Below, piece by piece: positions 1 through 9,596 of a DNA stretch of 64,000 nucleotides (its first letter is position 1; every line of letters starts with the position of its first letter). The DNA is from Prochlorococcus marinus str. MIT 9107. GTDB taxonomy: Bacteria > Cyanobacteriota > Cyanobacteriia > PCC-6307 > Cyanobiaceae. A program made the translations under genes and the position numbers. The notes under the pieces were generated by a model. The model saw nothing but the letters and a program-made list of their open reading frames with translations. It was not told the origin of the DNA and searched no databases. The DNA lies in contig NZ_JNAI01000007.1 of NCBI RefSeq assembly GCF_000759855.1, positions 62,001-126,000 of the forward strand, given 5' to 3'.

Positions 1-601
1 CGTATCTACTAATTCCTTGTCTCGAAAGAGGAAGTATTACACCAGCAGATATTATTTTGTTACCTTTCACGAGAACTGCTCCATCATGTAAAGGCGTATC
101 TGTAGCAAAAAGATTTATTAAAAGGTCAGTTGACAATTGTGCTTCAATATTTGTACCGGAATATAAAAAATCTTCAGGCCTTAAGTCACTCCCTAAATCG
201 ACAACGATTAGAGCACCTCTTCTATTTTGGGAAAGTTTACCTGCAGTATCAACTAACTGAGTAATAGTAGTAGTAGTTGCTCTAAATTCTTTTGGCGGAT
301 TTCCTAGTAATACAGTTAGCCTACCAGTACCTAATAATTCCATTAGTCTTCTTAGCTCTCCTTGCCAAAGGATTGCTAATGAGAGAGAGCAGGCTAGTAC
401 TACAGCATCAATTAATTTTGATGTTAATGGAAGATAAGCATACCTTTGTATAAACCATGCGGATGAAACTAAAAATAAATATCCCCTTAAAAGCCATAAC
501 GTTCTCTGCTCTTTTACCCTAGAAAATAATAAAAGTCCAAAACCAAGAGCGAATAAGACATCTAATAAAAACTTTAAATTTATAAACCCCCAAAAATTCA
601 C
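1..601 (-). CDS. cdaA: Diadenylate cyclase (CdaA/DisA_N family), C-terminus cut off by window edge
   Basis: Makes c-di-AMP from two ATP at the inner membrane. About 200 residues are visible from a GTG start at 601. Three hydrophobic helices lie in roughly residues 8-80, followed by the start of the DAC domain. The substrate-binding DGA motif is near residues 163-165, followed by a segment (KIISAGVILPLSRQ) typical of DAC proteins just before the RHR motif, which lies beyond the edge. It follows lysA on the same strand with 28 bases between them, so co-transcription is likely. The GTG start is chosen because the ATG one base away runs straight into a stop. The family is clear; that c-di-AMP is the product is inferred from the family. 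Confidence 0.85.
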   Translation of the reverse strand, partial: MNFWGFINLKFLLDVLFALGFGLLLFSRVKEQRTLWLLRGYLFLVSSAWFIQRYAYLPLTSKLIDAVVLACSLSLAILWQGELRRLMELLGTGRLTVLLGNPPKEFRATTTTITQLVDTAGKLSQNRRGALIVVDLGSDLRPEDFLYSGTNIEAQLSTDLLINLFATDTPLHDGAVLVKGNKIISAGVILPLSRQGISRY

Positions 602-629
602 ATTAAATACAAAATTAATTTAAATGTAC

Positions 630-2003
630 CTAATTTTGTTTAATAAAGCGATCAGGTAATACATCATATTTTAAAAGATCAAAAGGACTTTCTCTCTTTT
701 GAATAATCTCTGCTTCTCCATTACAAACTAAAAGAGCAGCAGGTCTTGGAATTCTGTTGTAGTTTGAACTCATTGAATTATTGTATGCGCCAGTACCAAA
801 AACACATATTAAATCTCCTGTTTTACAATTTGCTAGTTCTATTTCCTTAAACAAAACATCACCCGATTCGCAGTGTTTGCCAGCAATAGTATATTTATTT
901 TTTGAATTAATATTAAGTGGATTAGTCACTAAACATGCAGAATAATTTGATTGATATGTTATTGGTCTTGGATTATCACTCATCCCACCATCAACAGCTA
1001 AATATGTTCTAATACCAGGAATTTCTTTAAAAGCCCCAATTTTGTAAATTGTTATGCCTGCTGTAGATACAATAGATCTACCAGGCTCACACATTAATGT
1101 GGGAAATTCTAGGTTGTTTCTTTCGCAGGCTTTAACAACGGAAGAAGAAATTGTTTTAACCCATTCATCAATTGAAGGGGGATCATCACTTTCTGTATAT
1201 TTAATACCTAAACCTCCGCCAAGATTAAGTTCCTTAATATTGTGACCAAATTTTTTGGCGTCTAAAATAACCTTTATCATTATTTCACCAAGATCTTTAT
1301 GAGGATCTAGTTCAAAAATCTGGGAACCTATATGAGCATGTAATCCTTTTAATTTAAGATGATTAGTATCGCTGATACGTTTAAATAAAATATTCAAATA
1401 TTCAATTCCAAAACCAAATTTGCTATCAAATGATCCTGTCCTAATGTATTCATGTGTATGGCATTCTATTCCGGGAGTAAAGCGAATCATTATTTCTAAG
1501 TCTTGATTTAATGAATTAGAAATCTCATCTAATCTTTTTAAGTCATAGTCATTATCTACAATTATTTTTATATTGTTTCTGACTGCAAACTCTATTTCTT
1601 TATCAGATTTATTATTCCCATGAAAAACAATTTTTTCATTTGGCACCCCACCTTTTAGAGCCGTTAATAATTCTCCTTCTGAAACAGCATCAAGACCTAA
1701 ACCTTCTGAGGAAACCAGGTTACTCATGAATATAGAACTATTTGCTTTGGAAGCATAAATTGGTAGTGAATTCCCTGGGTAATATTTTTCTAATGCTCTT
1801 TTATAAGCTCTACAAGAGTTTCTTAAAGTGGTTTCATCTAAAATATAAAGGGGAGAATCATATTTTTTAACTAATTCTTCAATAGAACATCCACCAACTG
1901 ATAATTTCCCATCTCCTCCAATGGATGTAGTAATAGGTACGATATTTTTATTAGGACTTTCGGAGTCAATTTTTTGCGTTAAAAAGGATTTTTTTTCTTC
2001 CAT
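630..2003 (-). CDS. lysA: Diaminopimelate decarboxylase
   Basis: Cytosolic PLP enzyme for the last step of lysine synthesis, turning meso-diaminopimelate into lysine and CO2. It has 457 residues. The PLP-binding lysine is K86 in YASKAN. The HIGSQ segment of the alanine-racemase-like barrel, the phosphate-binding GGGLGI loop, CEPGRS, and the catalytic cysteine in CESGD all appear in the expected order. The first 25-30 residues precede the conserved fold and are probably a flexible extension. It is divergent from rimI and lies directly upstream of the diadenylate cyclase. Confidence 0.96.
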   Translation of the reverse strand: MEEKKSFLTQKIDSESPNKNIVPITTSIGGDGKLSVGGCSIEELVKKYDSPLYILDETTLRNSCRAYKRALEKYYPGNSLPIYASKANSSIFMSNLVSSEGLGLDAVSEGELLTALKGGVPNEKIVFHGNNKSDKEIEFAVRNNIKIIVDNDYDLKRLDEISNSLNQDLEIMIRFTPGIECHTHEYIRTGSFDSKFGFGIEYLNILFKRISDTNHLKLKGLHAHIGSQIFELDPHKDLGEIMIKVILDAKKFGHNIKELNLGGGLGIKYTESDDPPSIDEWVKTISSSVVKACERNNLEFPTLMCEPGRSIVSTAGITIYKIGAFKEIPGIRTYLAVDGGMSDNPRPITYQSNYSACLVTNPLNINSKNKYTIAGKHCESGDVLFKEIELANCKTGDLICVFGTGAYNNSMSSNYNRIPRPAALLVCNGEAEIIQKRESPFDLLKYDVLPDRFIKQN

Positions 2004-2088
2004 GGGAGGACATAAACAAACTTATACTAAACTGCCATATTTTATAATGACTTTAAATTTGAAATTTTGATTGTAGGTATATTATAAA

Positions 2089-2529
2089 ATGATATCTATT
2101 AAACAAATAAATGAGAATGATATTGACTTATGTTATGAATTAGATTCAAATACAATTTCATTATGGAGCAAAAAACAATGGGTTGACGAATTCAAAAAAG
2201 AGGGTTCAAAAATATTTGGCTTATTCTTTGCGAATTTACTAATAGCAATATGCGTTTTTCAAGTTGTTCTTGATGAAGCTCAAATAAATTATTTTGTAGT
2301 GGATCAGAAATTTAGGAAAAGGGGTTTTGGTTTTTACCTTATGAGCTATTTAATAAAACGATGTGAAAAGATAAATTTAAATAAATTACTATTGGAAGTC
2401 TCACAGAATAATATTACTGCTCAAAGATTTTATAGTCGCTTTGATTTTTTTACTGTGGGAGTAAGAAAAAATTACTATAAAGACGGTTCAGGTGCCATCT
2501 TAAAAGAAAAAAAATTAACAACAAAATAA
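2089..2529 (+). CDS. rimI: GNAT acetyltransferase, RimI-like (ribosomal protein S18 alanine N-acetyltransferase)
   Basis: Single GNAT domain of 146 residues. The acetyl-CoA pyrophosphate loop is RKRGFG in the middle, followed by LLLEVSQNN..A..FY and a C-terminal YY pair, the arrangement seen in RimI proteins that acetylate the N-terminus of S18. The substrate is assigned by family only. It is transcribed divergently from lysA across an 85-base gap and precedes clpC by about 180 bases. Confidence 0.75.
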   Translation: MISIKQINENDIDLCYELDSNTISLWSKKQWVDEFKKEGSKIFGLFFANLLIAICVFQVVLDEAQINYFVVDQKFRKRGFGFYLMSYLIKRCEKINLNKLLLEVSQNNITAQRFYSRFDFFTVGVRKNYYKDGSGAILKEKKLTTK

Positions 2530-2708
2530 TATAAAAATTTAATTGTTCGGATAACCAGAATGCTTGAAATTACTTTAATTTATTGCTATATCACTAAAAA
2601 AGTTAATTTTGATTGAATAAAATATACTTTTGGCTATTCACAAAAGCTCATTCTGAACACAAAAATCACATATTACTGGTAGGTTATTAGTAGGAATTTA
2701 ATCTTCTA

Positions 2709-5237
2709 ATGTTTGAAAGATTTACAGAAAAGGCCATAAAAGTCATTATGCTCGCTCAAGAGGAGGCTAGAAGACTTGGTCATAATTTCGTTGGAACTGA
2801 ACAAATTCTTTTAGGTTTGATTGGAGAAGGAACGGGAGTTGCAGCAAAGGTACTGAAGTCACTTGGCGTTAATTTAAAAGATTCAAGGATAGAAGTAGAA
2901 AAGATAATAGGAAGAGGTTCAGGTTTTGTAGCCGTAGAAATACCTTTTACACCTAGGGCTAAAAGGGTTTTAGAATTATCACTTGAGGAAGCTCGTCAGC
3001 TGGGACATAACTATATTGGTACCGAACATCTTTTATTAGGTTTAATAAGAGAAGGTGAGGGAGTAGCAGCAAGAGTTCTTGAAAATCTTAGCATTGACCT
3101 GAGCAAAGTAAGAACTCAAGTTATAAGGATGTTAGGTGAAACAGCTGAAGTTGCTTCAGGCGCTAACTCTAGTAAGGGTAATTTAAAAACTGCCACTCTC
3201 GATGAATTTGGAACAAATTTAACAAAATTAGCTAGTGAATCAAAACTAGATCCAGTGGTGGGACGTCAAGCAGAAATAGATCGTGTAGTGCAAATATTAG
3301 GCAGGAGGACTAAAAATAATCCTGTACTTATTGGAGAACCTGGTGTAGGTAAAACCGCTATTGCAGAAGGGTTGGCGCAAAGGATACAGACTGGGGACAT
3401 ACCAGACATACTCGAAGATAAAAGAGTTTTAACTCTAGATATAGGACTTTTGGTCGCTGGAACAAAGTATAGAGGCGAATTTGAAGAAAGATTAAAAAAA
3501 ATAATGGAAGAAATTAAATCTGCAGGTAACGTAATACTTGTCATAGATGAAGTTCATACTTTAATAGGTGCTGGTGCTGCTGAAGGAGCAATAGATGCTG
3601 CAAATATTCTGAAACCTGCATTGGCCCGTGGAGAACTTCAATGTATTGGAGCAACAACACTCGACGAATATAGAAAGCATATTGAAAGAGATGCTGCTCT
3701 AGAAAGGAGATTTCAACCGGTACAGGTGGGTGAACCATCTATTGAAGATACAATCGAAATATTAAAAGGTCTTAGAGAACGTTATGAACAACATCACCGT
3801 CTAAAAATTACTGATGATGCACTAGAAGCTGCAGCTCATCTAGGAGATCGTTATATATCTGATAGATTTCTACCTGATAAAGCTATAGATCTTATCGACG
3901 AGGCAGGAAGTAGAGTTCGATTGATAAATTCTAAACTCCCACCTGAAGCCAAACAAATAGACAAAGAATTAAGACAAATCCAAAAACAAAAGGAAGAATC
4001 AGTAAGGGATCAAAATTTTGATCAGGCTGGCCAATTAAGAGAAAAAGAGATAGAGTTGTCCGCAAAAATTAAAGAGGTGCTCGAAAATAAAAAAGACTCT
4101 TCAGCTGAGGAAGATTCTGATATTGAGAATAACTCGTCTAAAAATGATTCAAAACTCTTACAAAACCCTCTTGTTAGTGAAGAAGACGTGGCAAATATTG
4201 TTGCATCATGGACTGGTGTACCTGTTCAAAAATTAACAGAAACCGAATCAGTCAAGCTGCTTAATATGGAGGAAACACTTCACCAAAGATTAATTGGGCA
4301 GGATGAAGCTGTAAAGGCTGTTTCTAGGGCAATAAGAAGAGCAAGAGTTGGATTAAAAAATCCCAATAGGCCCATTGCAAGTTTTATCTTTTCAGGTCCT
4401 ACTGGTGTTGGTAAAACCGAATTAACTAAATCATTAGCTTCATATTTCTTTGTTAGCGAAGAATCCATGATTAGATTAGATATGTCAGAATTTATGGAAA
4501 GACATACAGTCAGTAAACTTATAGGTTCGCCTCCAGGGTATGTTGGTTTTAATGAAGGAGGTCAGCTTACCGAGGCGGTTAGAAGACGTCCTTATACGGT
4601 TGTTTTATTTGATGAAGTAGAAAAGGCTCACCCAGATGTATTTAATCTATTATTGCAACTACTTGAGGATGGTAGATTAACCGATTCCAAAGGTAGAACT
4701 GTTGATTTTAAAAATACTTTGCTAATAATGACTTCTAATATTGGTTCTAAGGTGATCGAGAAAGGTGGCGGTGGTTTAGGATTTGAGTTTTCCGGTGATT
4801 CTGTTGAAGATAGTCAATATAATAGAATAAAATCTCTAGTTAATGAAGAACTAAAGCAATACTTTAGACCTGAATTTTTAAATAGACTTGATGAAATTAT
4901 TGTATTCAGGCAACTAACTAAAAATGAGGTTAAACAAATTGCCGAAATCATGTTGCAAGAGGTTTTTGCACGATTACAAGATAAAGGTATCAAGTTAAAT
5001 GTAACTGATGCTTTCAAAGAAAGGCTTGTTGAAGAAGGCTATAATCCTTCTTATGGAGCAAGACCCTTAAGAAGAGCTGTTATGCGCTTATTGGAAGATA
5101 GTTTGGCGGAAGAAGTTCTTTCGGGGAGAATAAAAGATGGCGATAAGGCTTTAGTTGATGTAGATGATAATAAAAAAGTTAAAATTAGTATCACTACCGA
5201 AGAATCTCCTCAAGAGTTAGCAAGTGCTAACTTCTAG
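2709..5237 (+). CDS. clpC: ATP-dependent Clp protease ATP-binding subunit ClpC
   Basis: Hsp100 unfoldase that feeds proteins to the Clp peptidase in the cytosol. At 842 residues it is full length. It has two Clp_N repeats (about 1-145), a first AAA+ domain with Walker A GEPGVGKT at 209-216, and a UVR motif in the middle region (about 430-450) that marks ClpC rather than ClpA or ClpB. A second AAA+ domain has GPTGVGKT near 563-570. An LGF tripeptide near residue 684 sits where the peptidase-docking loop of this family lies. The C-terminus ends soon after the ClpB_D2-small domain. The next gene starts 15 bases downstream. Confidence 0.97.
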   Translation: MFERFTEKAIKVIMLAQEEARRLGHNFVGTEQILLGLIGEGTGVAAKVLKSLGVNLKDSRIEVEKIIGRGSGFVAVEIPFTPRAKRVLELSLEEARQLGHNYIGTEHLLLGLIREGEGVAARVLENLSIDLSKVRTQVIRMLGETAEVASGANSSKGNLKTATLDEFGTNLTKLASESKLDPVVGRQAEIDRVVQILGRRTKNNPVLIGEPGVGKTAIAEGLAQRIQTGDIPDILEDKRVLTLDIGLLVAGTKYRGEFEERLKKIMEEIKSAGNVILVIDEVHTLIGAGAAEGAIDAANILKPALARGELQCIGATTLDEYRKHIERDAALERRFQPVQVGEPSIEDTIEILKGLRERYEQHHRLKITDDALEAAAHLGDRYISDRFLPDKAIDLIDEAGSRVRLINSKLPPEAKQIDKELRQIQKQKEESVRDQNFDQAGQLREKEIELSAKIKEVLENKKDSSAEEDSDIENNSSKNDSKLLQNPLVSEEDVANIVASWTGVPVQKLTETESVKLLNMEETLHQRLIGQDEAVKAVSRAIRRARVGLKNPNRPIASFIFSGPTGVGKTELTKSLASYFFVSEESMIRLDMSEFMERHTVSKLIGSPPGYVGFNEGGQLTEAVRRRPYTVVLFDEVEKAHPDVFNLLLQLLEDGRLTDSKGRTVDFKNTLLIMTSNIGSKVIEKGGGGLGFEFSGDSVEDSQYNRIKSLVNEELKQYFRPEFLNRLDEIIVFRQLTKNEVKQIAEIMLQEVFARLQDKGIKLNVTDAFKERLVEEGYNPSYGARPLRRAVMRLLEDSLAEEVLSGRIKDGDKALVDVDDNKKVKISITTEESPQELASANF

Positions 5238-5252
5238 TTATTCAAAGTAAAT

Positions 5253-6344
5253 ATGCAGTCAATCTCTCCAGAAAATATTTTTAGGGGGAGTGATGCTTGG
5301 AAAAAAGCTTTACCTCAAATTATTAAATTAACTAAAAATCCATTAATTTTAGGTAGAAGCGTACATACGCAAATTATCAGAGATAAGATTTTTAGAGACT
5401 TAAAAAATCTTATCCCTGGTGTCAGTTCAGCTATTTTACAATTTGATTGTTGTTACGAAGATATTTCATTAGTTAAGAAAATCATTTTAAACAATAATCA
5501 TGATTCTGTTATCGCAGCTGGAGGTGGCAAGGTTCTAGATTCTGGGAAATACATAGCAGATTCTCTAAATATCCCTTGTATTACAGTGCCTCTTAGTGCC
5601 TCTACATGTGCAGGTTGGACGGCTTTATCCAATATTTATACAAAAAATGGCCAATTCATAGAGGATGTTTCATTAAGATCTTGTCCAAAAATCCTAGTCT
5701 ACGATCATAAATTTATTCAAACAGCTCCATTAAGAACACTCGCAAGTGGAATAGCAGATGCTTTGGCAAAATGGTATGAATCTTCAATAACAAGTTCAAC
5801 TATAAATGATGGTCTTGTTCAACAAGCTATTCAGATTTCAAGAGTTCTAAGAGATCAATTACTAATAGATGGAGAAAAAGCCTTTAAGAGCCAGTTTGAA
5901 AATAATTCTTCTTGGAGGAATACTATAGAAGCATGTGGACTTACAGCAGGATTAGTTGGAGGTATCGGAGGAGAAAAGTGTAGGACAGCAGCAGCACATG
6001 CTATCCATAATGCAATTACTCAGATTGTTACCCCAAATAAGTTCTTACATGGCGAGATTGTTGGAGTTGGATTGTTATTGCAATTAAGACTTGAAGAAAT
6101 GAAAAATAATAATAAATTAGCTGAGCAGTCTATTAAACAATTGTTGGAACTCATGAAAGAATTGAATTTGCCTACTACTATTTCAGAATTAGGAATTAAT
6201 GTTTTTGAAAATAAAAATTTAGAAAAAATTGCTGATTTTACTTGTAGAGATAAATCTGAAATTCACTTTTTACCTTTTGAAATTAGTAAACAAGATATAA
6301 TTGAAGTTATTTCAAATTTTGAACAACAAAAAATTAAAATATAA
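5253..6344 (+). CDS. Iron-containing alcohol dehydrogenase / glycerol dehydrogenase-fold protein
   Basis: A 363-residue protein of the Fe-ADH / dehydroquinate synthase-like fold, closest in pattern to glycerol dehydrogenases. A glycine-rich NAD-binding turn, AAGGGKVLD, lies at 88-96. Likely metal ligands are D169 in GIADA, a histidine in the AAAHAIH segment (H249/H252) and H266 in LHGE. Substrate is uncertain: glycerol, glycerol-1-phosphate or another polyol are all possible. It lies 15 bases after clpC and is followed closely by an alpha/beta hydrolase, so the three may share a transcript. Confidence 0.8.
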   Translation: MQSISPENIFRGSDAWKKALPQIIKLTKNPLILGRSVHTQIIRDKIFRDLKNLIPGVSSAILQFDCCYEDISLVKKIILNNNHDSVIAAGGGKVLDSGKYIADSLNIPCITVPLSASTCAGWTALSNIYTKNGQFIEDVSLRSCPKILVYDHKFIQTAPLRTLASGIADALAKWYESSITSSTINDGLVQQAIQISRVLRDQLLIDGEKAFKSQFENNSSWRNTIEACGLTAGLVGGIGGEKCRTAAAHAIHNAITQIVTPNKFLHGEIVGVGLLLQLRLEEMKNNNKLAEQSIKQLLELMKELNLPTTISELGINVFENKNLEKIADFTCRDKSEIHFLPFEISKQDIIEVISNFEQQKIKI

Positions 6345-6351
6345 TTATATT

Positions 6352-7254
6352 TTGACTAACAAATCCCATTTCGAACAATTTAGAGATTTAAATGTTGAAT
6401 TTTTTGAGAGAGCCAAATTATCTCTATTAGATCCATTGGGGCTTTATTTAGCAAATGATGTTAAGTGGATCAAACTCAATGAGAAATGGAAATCTTTGGA
6501 ATTTCCTGTAGTTATCGGAGGAAAAGGTCAACCTATACTTCTCCTTCATGGTTTTGACAGCAGTTTTTTAGAGTTTAGGAGAATATATCAATCATTAAAA
6601 ATAAATTTCCAAGTTATAGTTCCTGATTTGTTTGGTTTTGGTTTTAGTCCAAGGTGCGCAACAAATGAATACAATCCATCTAAAATAATTTCATATTTAA
6701 TTGATCTCCTTAAGGCCTTAAAAATAACAAAGAATCTTAAAATTATTGGTGCCTCTATGGGAGGTTCAGTAGCTTTAAAACTTGCTTTTGAAATCCCAAA
6801 TTCAATAGATAAAATTATTCTTTTATCTCCCGCCGGATTGTTCGGAGAACCTAAGAGTATCCCTTTTCCTCTTAACCAAATTGGTGCCTCATTTCTTGGA
6901 TTACCGCAGGTAAGAAAAAGTCTTTGCAGGCAAGCATTTGCTTTTCCAGACGAATGCGTGGGTAAAATGGAAGAGCAAATTGCTTCAATTCATTTAGGTT
7001 GTAAAGGATGGAGGAACTCACTTGCATCATTTGCAAAAAGTGGAGGATTTGCTGGGACACATAAATACATCCAAAATATCCCAATTAAAACAGTATGTGG
7101 AGAAAATGATCGTATTCTGGGAAAAAAAGAGATTAAAAATATAAAAAAAATTGATAAATTAAATTTTGTAGGGTTGAAAAATTGTGGTCATCTTCCTCAT
7201 ATGGATTTACCATTATTATCTAGTAAAATTATCCAAGATTATTTTTTGGAATAA
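6352..7254 (+). CDS. Alpha/beta hydrolase
   Basis: Soluble alpha/beta-hydrolase fold, about 300 residues from the TTG at 6352. An in-frame TTG at 6301 would overlap the previous gene by 44 bases, so the later TTG, 7 bases after that gene's stop, is preferred. The oxyanion segment LLLHGFDSS is followed by nucleophile S135 in GASMGGS, acid D253 in GENDR and H280 in NCGHLPH, a complete triad. The layout resembles haloalkane dehalogenase/epoxide hydrolase-like enzymes, but the substrate cannot be read from the sequence. Confidence 0.83.
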   Translation: MTNKSHFEQFRDLNVEFFERAKLSLLDPLGLYLANDVKWIKLNEKWKSLEFPVVIGGKGQPILLLHGFDSSFLEFRRIYQSLKINFQVIVPDLFGFGFSPRCATNEYNPSKIISYLIDLLKALKITKNLKIIGASMGGSVALKLAFEIPNSIDKIILLSPAGLFGEPKSIPFPLNQIGASFLGLPQVRKSLCRQAFAFPDECVGKMEEQIASIHLGCKGWRNSLASFAKSGGFAGTHKYIQNIPIKTVCGENDRILGKKEIKNIKKIDKLNFVGLKNCGHLPHMDLPLLSSKIIQDYFLE

Positions 7255-7267
7255 AAAAATTTCATAA

Positions 7268-8125
7268 TTAATTTAGATACTTTAGAATTATAAAAATGTA
7301 ATACAAAACAGATGGAGTAAAAATGTAGCTGTCAATTCTGTCAAGAATACCTCCATGTCCGGGTAAAAAAGTTCCGGAATCTTTTATTTTTGCATCTCTC
7401 TTCATCATTGATTCAATTAAATCTCCAACTAATGCCATAAGAGAAATTAAAATTCCATATAAAATTCCAACTAATAATGGATTTTCCCAATTCAGTGAAA
7501 ATGTGAAAAATATTGCTAATAAAATTGAACAGGATATTCCTCCAATTAAACCTTCTATTGTTTTACTAGGAGAGATTGGAGAAAGAGATTTTTTACCAAA
7601 TGACTTTCCTATGAAATAAGAACCAATATCACTAGCTACAATTAAAAAACAGGAAGTTAAAGTTAAATGAAGACCCGATGTATTTGATAAGTTTTCAAAC
7701 GAAATCAAACCCTGATTTGAACTTATTATCACTGACTCTAATCCCCTTAATTTAATCCAGTAACTTGGCAAAAAACCTAAATAGAATAATCCAAAAATAG
7801 AAGCAGCAATATCTGAAATTGTTCCAGGTTTTGGTTGTAACAGTAACCAAGTGCATATTCCAACTGAACAGATAGGCAAAATTGAATTTGATATCTCTCC
7901 TTCCAGTAACCCTATGGTCTCAAGATAAGTAGTAATTATAATAACGAATGATGAAAACAATGTGGTTTTTGTGGCTGGTTTTATTCCTTTAAATTCTGCC
8001 ATTCTAAAAAATTCTAATGATGCTAAATAAGTAAGCAATGCTATTGCTAATGTAAAAAACCACCCCCCTAACAAAACAACAATTAAACCAAATATTCCTA
8101 TAAGTAATCCGCTTCTAAATCTCAT
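7268..8125 (-). CDS. cdsA: Phosphatidate cytidylyltransferase (CDP-diacylglycerol synthase)
   Basis: Integral membrane enzyme that makes CDP-diacylglycerol from phosphatidic acid and CTP for phosphatidylglycerol synthesis. It has 285 residues with several hydrophobic helices. The family signature is at the C-terminal end: SPSKTIEG..GG, then DLIESMMKRDAKIKDSG, then LPGHGGILDRIDS with the conserved acidic metal-binding residues. It lies 9 bases downstream of the decarboxylase gene on the same strand, and is convergent with the hydrolase. Confidence 0.95.
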   Translation of the reverse strand: MRFRSGLLIGIFGLIVVLLGGWFFTLAIALLTYLASLEFFRMAEFKGIKPATKTTLFSSFVIIITTYLETIGLLEGEISNSILPICSVGICTWLLLQPKPGTISDIAASIFGLFYLGFLPSYWIKLRGLESVIISSNQGLISFENLSNTSGLHLTLTSCFLIVASDIGSYFIGKSFGKKSLSPISPSKTIEGLIGGISCSILLAIFFTFSLNWENPLLVGILYGILISLMALVGDLIESMMKRDAKIKDSGTFLPGHGGILDRIDSYIFTPSVLYYIFIILKYLN

Positions 8126-8134
8126 ATTAAATTT

Positions 8135-9532
8135 CTATGGTTTTATGACTCTTATATTAAAATTTACCAGATCTTTGTTGCACAAACTTTGATTATTTAT
8201 CCAATTAAACCTATCTATGTCAATTTTTTCTCCAGGGACTAGTAGAGGTATTCCAGGAGGATAAGGGCAAATAATATCTCCTGATATTTTATTTAATGAT
8301 TGAGAGAAAGAAATAATCTGAGTCTCACTTCTCCAAGCAATTCCAATTTCAATCTCGGTTGTTTGAACTAGTTTAAAGGGCGATTGGAGTACTTCTAAAC
8401 TTTTTAAATTTTTAGAATTTAATAGTAATTTGTTCCACAACTTTTCAAACAAATTAGGAAAATCTTTCTGATTCGCAAACCCTAAGCAAAAAGTTAGAGT
8501 CCCCATTTCTGGTAATTCAGCAATAAGACCATTTTTATAAAAAAAATTGTCAGCAGTAAAACCATCAATTCCAACCTTAGAGGTGTTTAATACTATTTTA
8601 AAAGGGTCTTGGGTTTCTATCAGAGGAATATTCTTTTGGATTAATTTTTTGTAGATACTTTTTGCCTCTAAAATTCTTTTTTGATATTTTGATAAACTTT
8701 TTTTATTTAACCAGTCTTTAATAGACTCTTCACAAGAAGAAAGTAATAGGGAACTTGGACTAGTAGTTTGCAACAAATTAATACTATTGATTAAATTATG
8801 CTCATTTACGAGATTCCCTTTGTACCATAATGCGGCTGTTTGAGATAAACCATTTAGCGACTTATGCAATGAGTGTACGACTAAGTCAGCGTTTGATACT
8901 AAAGCGGATTTTGGTAAGTTAAGGTTTTCACAAAAAAGAAAATAAGAACCATGAGCTTCATCAACTAAAACGGGTAAATTTTTTTGATGACAAAGATCTA
9001 TTAAGGGCTCTAAATCTCCTGCATAACCTTGATAAGAGGGACTTACAAGAATTACCCCTACAATCTTTTTTTCATTAAAATTTATCTTTTTAAATACATT
9101 TTCCAACCATATTTTTGTTATTGGTTTGTAATGACCAGTTTCTGATGAAGAATCAAGGTCAAAGAATATTGGATGTATATTCTGCATTGCACAGATTTTT
9201 ATAACACTTATATGAACATTTCTTGGCATAAGAATAGTTTCGCCAGGTTTTGCCATTGCAATTACCGCTGATTGTATTAATCCTGAGGCTCCATTAACTC
9301 CAAAAAAACATCCTTTCGCCCCAAATTTCTCAGAGAATTCTCTTTGAGTTTTGGCAATTAATCCGCTTTTGGATAGGGGTGAGCCTATCTCTGGTAGTTC
9401 AGGTAAGTCCCAATAGCCCGGTTGTTTTTTTAATAATTGCACTAATTTCTTGGGTAAAGCTGCCCCTCTGTTATGAGCGGGAAAGAAAAGTGACTTTAAA
9501 AACTTTTTAGTTAGAAAAGATGAAATGCTCAT
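8135..9532 (-). CDS. Orn/Lys/Arg decarboxylase family PLP enzyme
   Basis: A 465-residue fold-type I PLP enzyme of the short Orn/Lys/Arg decarboxylase group, as found in Bacillus and cyanobacteria. NGASGLIQ near 80-87 would hold the cofactor phosphate region, DEAHGS at 191-196 contains the PLP-contacting aspartate and histidine, and SLHKSLNG contains the Schiff-base lysine K224. A C-terminal OKR_DC_1_C domain ends with a PYPPGIPLLVPGE segment. Whether it acts on lysine, arginine or ornithine cannot be decided. It forms a two-gene unit with cdsA. Confidence 0.88.
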   Translation of the reverse strand: MSISSFLTKKFLKSLFFPAHNRGAALPKKLVQLLKKQPGYWDLPELPEIGSPLSKSGLIAKTQREFSEKFGAKGCFFGVNGASGLIQSAVIAMAKPGETILMPRNVHISVIKICAMQNIHPIFFDLDSSSETGHYKPITKIWLENVFKKINFNEKKIVGVILVSPSYQGYAGDLEPLIDLCHQKNLPVLVDEAHGSYFLFCENLNLPKSALVSNADLVVHSLHKSLNGLSQTAALWYKGNLVNEHNLINSINLLQTTSPSSLLLSSCEESIKDWLNKKSLSKYQKRILEAKSIYKKLIQKNIPLIETQDPFKIVLNTSKVGIDGFTADNFFYKNGLIAELPEMGTLTFCLGFANQKDFPNLFEKLWNKLLLNSKNLKSLEVLQSPFKLVQTTEIEIGIAWRSETQIISFSQSLNKISGDIICPYPPGIPLLVPGEKIDIDRFNWINNQSLCNKDLVNFNIRVIKP

Positions 9533-9596
9533 AAAGTATTATTGGCATATATAGAATGGACTAATAAGAATCCTTCTTTGATATTTTTTAACTTAA

